The notes below the pieces were generated by a model, which was not told where the DNA came from, did no database searches, and saw only the letters and a list, made by a program, of their open reading frames with translations. DNA of 64,000 nt from Luzula sylvatica (lineage: Eukaryota; Streptophyta; Magnoliopsida; Poales; Juncaceae): NCBI GenBank assembly GCA_946800325.1, contig OX326961.1, positions 11,158,215 to 11,222,214 on the forward strand. The letters run 5' to 3'. Position numbers and translations under genes: made by a program. Shown in pieces: positions 60,421-64,000 of the stretch. How positions within the stretch are numbered: the stretch's first letter is position 1; each line of letters starts with the position of its first letter.

Positions 60421-61112
60421 TGTTGGTATTATTTATTAATAATACTATTAAATTTAAAACTTTGAAATTGATAATTAGATTAATTATTTGTTATAAAATA
60501 AATAATTAGATTAATTAATTATGTGCATATTAATTGCATATCATTTGATAGATATTCAATATATAACAAAATTATATTTGTTATAGAACAATGGAGAGAA
60601 AATATTTGGCAGCAAATAAATGCAATAAATATTTCGGTTTATAATCATTCTAAAACTGATGCCTTTACCTATTTCGGTTTCTCTCTCTAATTAATAAAAA
60701 TTTACTCTCATCAATCCAATTTAGAAAAAGACAAGTATAAAGTTTCTTTTGTCTTCTTCTCTTGAGAATACACTGAGAGAAATAAATCTATCAAAAATAA
60801 CTTATATCTTCTTTTATAATACATATCAGGAAAATAAGATTGGTTTTGAAGAATTCGGTGTACGGCCTCGTTTCTTTCGAAATGAGGAACATTCGTTCTT
60901 GATTGTGCTTACGGAATGGATACGAGATGAGTTCTCGAGGTGTAGAACCTTGGAGATGGAGAAACGAAAATATCCTGCACAAGAGGGCGTTAATCTGTCT
61001 TTAGGACAGCAGTGGCATGACCGCGCGGCTACACCAGGCTTGTTCTCGATTTATTAATTTATTATCATTATTTAATTGTTTATTTGGTTATTTTATTGAA
61101 ATATAACCAACA
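60421..61112 (+). repeat. 5' LTR of the 60 kb element
   Basis: 692 bp with 6-bp terminal inverted repeat TGTTGG/CCAACA. A TATA motif (AGTATAAAG, 60734-60742) could start transcription near 60765. Its 3' boundary is inferred from the terminal repeat because the matching part of the 3' LTR is not in the window. Confidence 0.8.
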
Positions 61113-63707
61113 ATCTAAAGACAGATTAATTGAATTGAATTATGCCATGTGACATATGAATATATATTAGATTTGATTGTTCATTTGAATATATTTTCTG
61201 TTAGATATATAAATTAATTCAATTTTACTTGGCAATATATGACAGTTATAGATTGAAATATATATTATATGTTGTTAAATATATAATTGATTTGATTGGC
61301 TTTACCTATATATTGATGAGATTTATTTGTTTTATACACCAGATATTGGAGTTTAAGAAGTTTCTCGAACTAGGATAATAGAGAAATAATCAGTGATAAG
61401 GCCAAAAATATATGAACAAATTCTACAGTTTAATAATTTTGTTATCTCTTTAGATAATAAAATCAGTGGTTTGATTATGGAGCTTATATTCATATAAGCA
61501 TTCCTATCTCCACTTTCAATATTTTTGTGAGAGCTTATATTGTTATTCTTAATTGCATAACAAAAGAGTAATTAAAATAAGCAAATTGATAATAATAAAT
61601 TTTGGTCATTTATCTATTTTGACCATCATGATTATTTTATGATCCGAATATTCATTTGAATATTGAGTTGCAATTATAAAGTTGACATGAACAATTTTCT
61701 GTGAAAAATAAAGATTGCTTCATATAATTGAAGCAGGTCTTAAATTAGATCTTGTTTATGATCAAATGATTTTAGATCAAGTTGATGAACAAGTACAACA
61801 ATATCATGTGAAGTTTGATTATATTATCTCTTCATATTATAATTAAAAAAAAAAAAAAAAATTATATAGTGATGAAATTTTTTAGTTTGTTTTGTATAAA
61901 AATTATGAACTTTATATCCAATTAGATCTGTTGGATCATTTTGATATGTTGGTGATTAAATTTGTCTAGATTTTTATCTTGATGAATTTGCAAAATATAT
62001 AAATATCATTATGATATATTTTGCAATCAATCATACATGATATGATTGTTGGCAGATATGATTGTACAAATAAATTTAATCACCTAATGCAAACACCATT
62101 TATTACTATAATTTAATTTTGTATGCTTATTGGCACAAATTAAATGTTAACCGTTTGCTCATTAAATGAAAAAATATTAAGAATATAAACATTTTATTTT
62201 ATACCATCTATCTTGTTACTGACATTATGCAATGGACTTTGAATTTACATTATTTCATTAATAATTAAATTCTCTTCTTAATAAAATTAAGAGAGTATAA
62301 GCATTTCACAATGTTATGTTATATTTCCATTATGCTGTGTATTCAGGTTTTATTTAAACCATATTTTATGTGATCACAAATTACATGAATTGATTTTCAA
62401 ATAATATGTGCGAGAAAATACACTGATAGAAGGTCAAATTTAATATCAAGAAATCCATTTTGTTCAAGCGTAACAAGCTCACTTTGACAAGCAATTAACT
62501 TACAATTTTAGATTATGTTTCTGTTTAGGAAAATAATCAAGTAAATGTTTTTGCCATACATTAAAATATATTATTCATAATGCCATACAGAATTATGAAT
62601 TTAATGAATATAATAATATGAGTAATGAGATAGAATTATATTTCATATTACATATGGATTTCAATAATTTGATGATCCTATTTGAATACGTATATATAGT
62701 ATACTAAATTTAAATATCTTTAATGATATTCAGATGTATTAATTAAGAATACCAATTTGAAAATATTGGATAAGATGATATTTATTTAAGTATGCAATTT
62801 AATTGGAAAAGAAATAATGTTTTCCTAAAATTGACTAAGGAATTCATTTTATGTTTATTCCTAACTAAAGTGCCTAATTAAATAATTAGCATATGCATTT
62901 TGATTCAATATAATTATTGATCTGATCAATCAATAAATTATGAATCTTTAAATAAATAGGCACATATTTGTTACATACAAAATCGTACGAAAACAAATAA
63001 ATTGTGATATCATTAATTTTATAAATCGAAAAAAAAAAATATATATTTCGATAACAGATCCTACAAGATCTTGTTCATCGAGGGGGATGAGGCTAATGCC
63101 CATATAATTAGTCATCAGGAGTGGGGTCCCTACCATTGTGGCTGGCTGGTCCGGACAAATGGTTCAAAGGGTGAACGAAACGACTGATGTGACACTTCGA
63201 AGCACATTTTAGACTCGATAGTCTGTGCCTATCCCTATGGTGAAGTGCTTCAAGGTGATGGTTAGGTTGAATATTATTATTCTTAATAATTCCAAAAGAA
63301 AATATATAAAAAAAAAAAAGTATATATATTATAGGAAATAATTTAACGGGGTATATTTCCACACCGTATACTCTTTGAGGAATTACCTATGTGAGAATTG
63401 TCGTGGGCCGCGACTAAAGGATACGGGTAGAATTCTAATGTATTCTCATGAAAATCAAGGTTAGCGCATGGCCATAAATAGCGCACACCCGCAAAAACAC
63501 CAATGAATTTTTCCTACTATGTGTGTGATTATAGAAGATTGGTTGAATGACGCATGGTTCAAGACCTAGTTCACCATGCAGTCTCGATCCTATACGATCA
63601 ACACTAAGTGTGGGTTCAAGGCCACGTCCACTCATAACTATGCATAGTAGATAACAAATTTTCGAAAAATATGTATTATAAATCAAAGTTTAAAATTTGA
63701 GGGGGAT
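61113..63707 (+). other. Non-coding internal region of the 60 kb element
   Basis: AT-rich, without recognisable gag or pol. The last 650 bp (about 63060-63690) are GC-richer and include GAGGGGGATGAGGCTAATGCCC, a motif style seen near the 3' end of copia-related elements (recalled, not searched). Confidence 0.6.
61115..61129 (+). promoter_or_regulatory. Possible non-tRNA primer site complementary to the LTR
   Basis: CTAAAGACAGATTAA starts 2 bp after the LTR and is the exact reverse complement of TTAATCTGTCTTTAG at 60990-61004 in the same LTR. It occupies the position where a primer-binding site is expected. It may be a self-priming site or only a leader hairpin. Confidence 0.4.
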
Positions 63708-64000
63708 TGTTGGTATTATTTATTAATAATACTATTAAATTTAAAACTTTGAAATTGATAATTAGATTAATTATTTGTTATAAAATAAATAATTAGATTA
63801 ATTAATTATGTGCATATTAATTGCATATCATTTGATAGATATTCAATATATAACAAAATTATATTTGTTATAAAACAATGGAGAGAAAATATTTGGCAGC
63901 AAATAAATGCAATAAATATTTCGGTTTATAATCATTCTAAAACTGATGCCTTTACCTATTTCGGTTTCTCTCTCTAATTAATAAAAATTTACTCTCATCA
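63708..64000 (+). repeat. 3' LTR of the 60 kb element, partial
   Basis: First 293 bp of the 3' LTR, almost identical to 60421-60713. It is cut by the end of the window. Confidence 0.9.

Larger units (their letters stand above)
60421..64000 (+). mobile_element. Young non-autonomous LTR retrotransposon, running off the window
   Basis: The 5' LTR is 60421-61112 (TGTTGG...CCAACA). The internal region is 61113-63707, and the 3' LTR starts at 63708 after the polypurine tract AAATTTGAGGGGGAT. The first 293 bp of the two LTRs differ at about one position (60586-60595 versus the 3' copy), so insertion is recent. The 2.6 kb internal region has no frame above about 85 codons on either strand and no gag/pol motif. 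The usual TGGTATCAGAGC primer site is absent. The target duplication cannot be checked because the right end lies outside the window. Confidence 0.87.

Overview
The window is plant nuclear DNA, almost certainly from a eudicot. It is AT-rich and has intron-split genes with GT-AG junctions. Its protein families are plant ones: a cellulose synthase-like G protein, an ankyrin-PGG membrane protein, and relics of DUF247 and SKP1-like genes. Most of the rest is layered plant transposons: L1-type LINEs, Ty1/copia-type LTR elements, hAT, Mutator-like and PIF/Harbinger elements. No prokaryotic or organellar feature was seen, and the species cannot be named from sequence alone.

Two genes look intact. 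A CSLG-type cellulose synthase-like gene lies on the minus strand (16435-22506). It has eight exons, 715 codons before the stop, a 3.3 kb first intron, and all the D, DxD, ED and QxxRW catalytic residues. An ankyrin-repeat/PGG protein of the ACD6/ITN1 type lies on the plus strand (49164-55399), with four exons and 708 codons. The two are 26 kb apart and do not form an obvious pathway. Members of one foldback MITE family sit just upstream of both start codons.

Layout. 1-5.1 kb: two diverged tandem copies of an unidentified sequence; the second holds a copia-like solo LTR and a LINE scrap. 5.1-9.5 kb: a broken DUF247 (UPF0481) gene split by a complete 3.68 kb non-autonomous LTR retrotransposon with a 5-bp target duplication. 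9.7-15.7 kb: an old LINE holding two hAT-type MITEs and a younger 5'-truncated LINE whose reverse transcriptase frame is still open. 16.4-22.9 kb: the CSLG gene. 23-31 kb: AT-rich DNA, duplicated segments with Helitron-like ends, microsatellites and MITEs. 31.4-37.6 kb: a Mutator-like element, then a nest in which a hAT-type element contains a second hAT carrying a SKP1-like exon and a PIF/Harbinger-type element swollen with ATT repeats. 38-47.3 kb: MITEs, four hAT-type elements filled with CCCGAA-type repeats, and a solo LTR holding a cluster of short palindromes. 47.5-57.1 kb: LINE 3' ends and the ankyrin gene. 57.1-64 kb: a recombinant fragment of the 5.5 kb element family, then a second, very young non-autonomous LTR element that runs off the window.

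Many insertions could be delimited exactly because target-site duplications, terminal repeats or a paralogous empty site are visible. The more unusual signals are the hAT-carried SKP1 exon, the palindrome cluster in the solo LTR, an LTR lengthened across its primer-binding-site boundary, and a possible non-tRNA primer site in the last element. Gene family names rest on motif recognition by eye; no database search was run.
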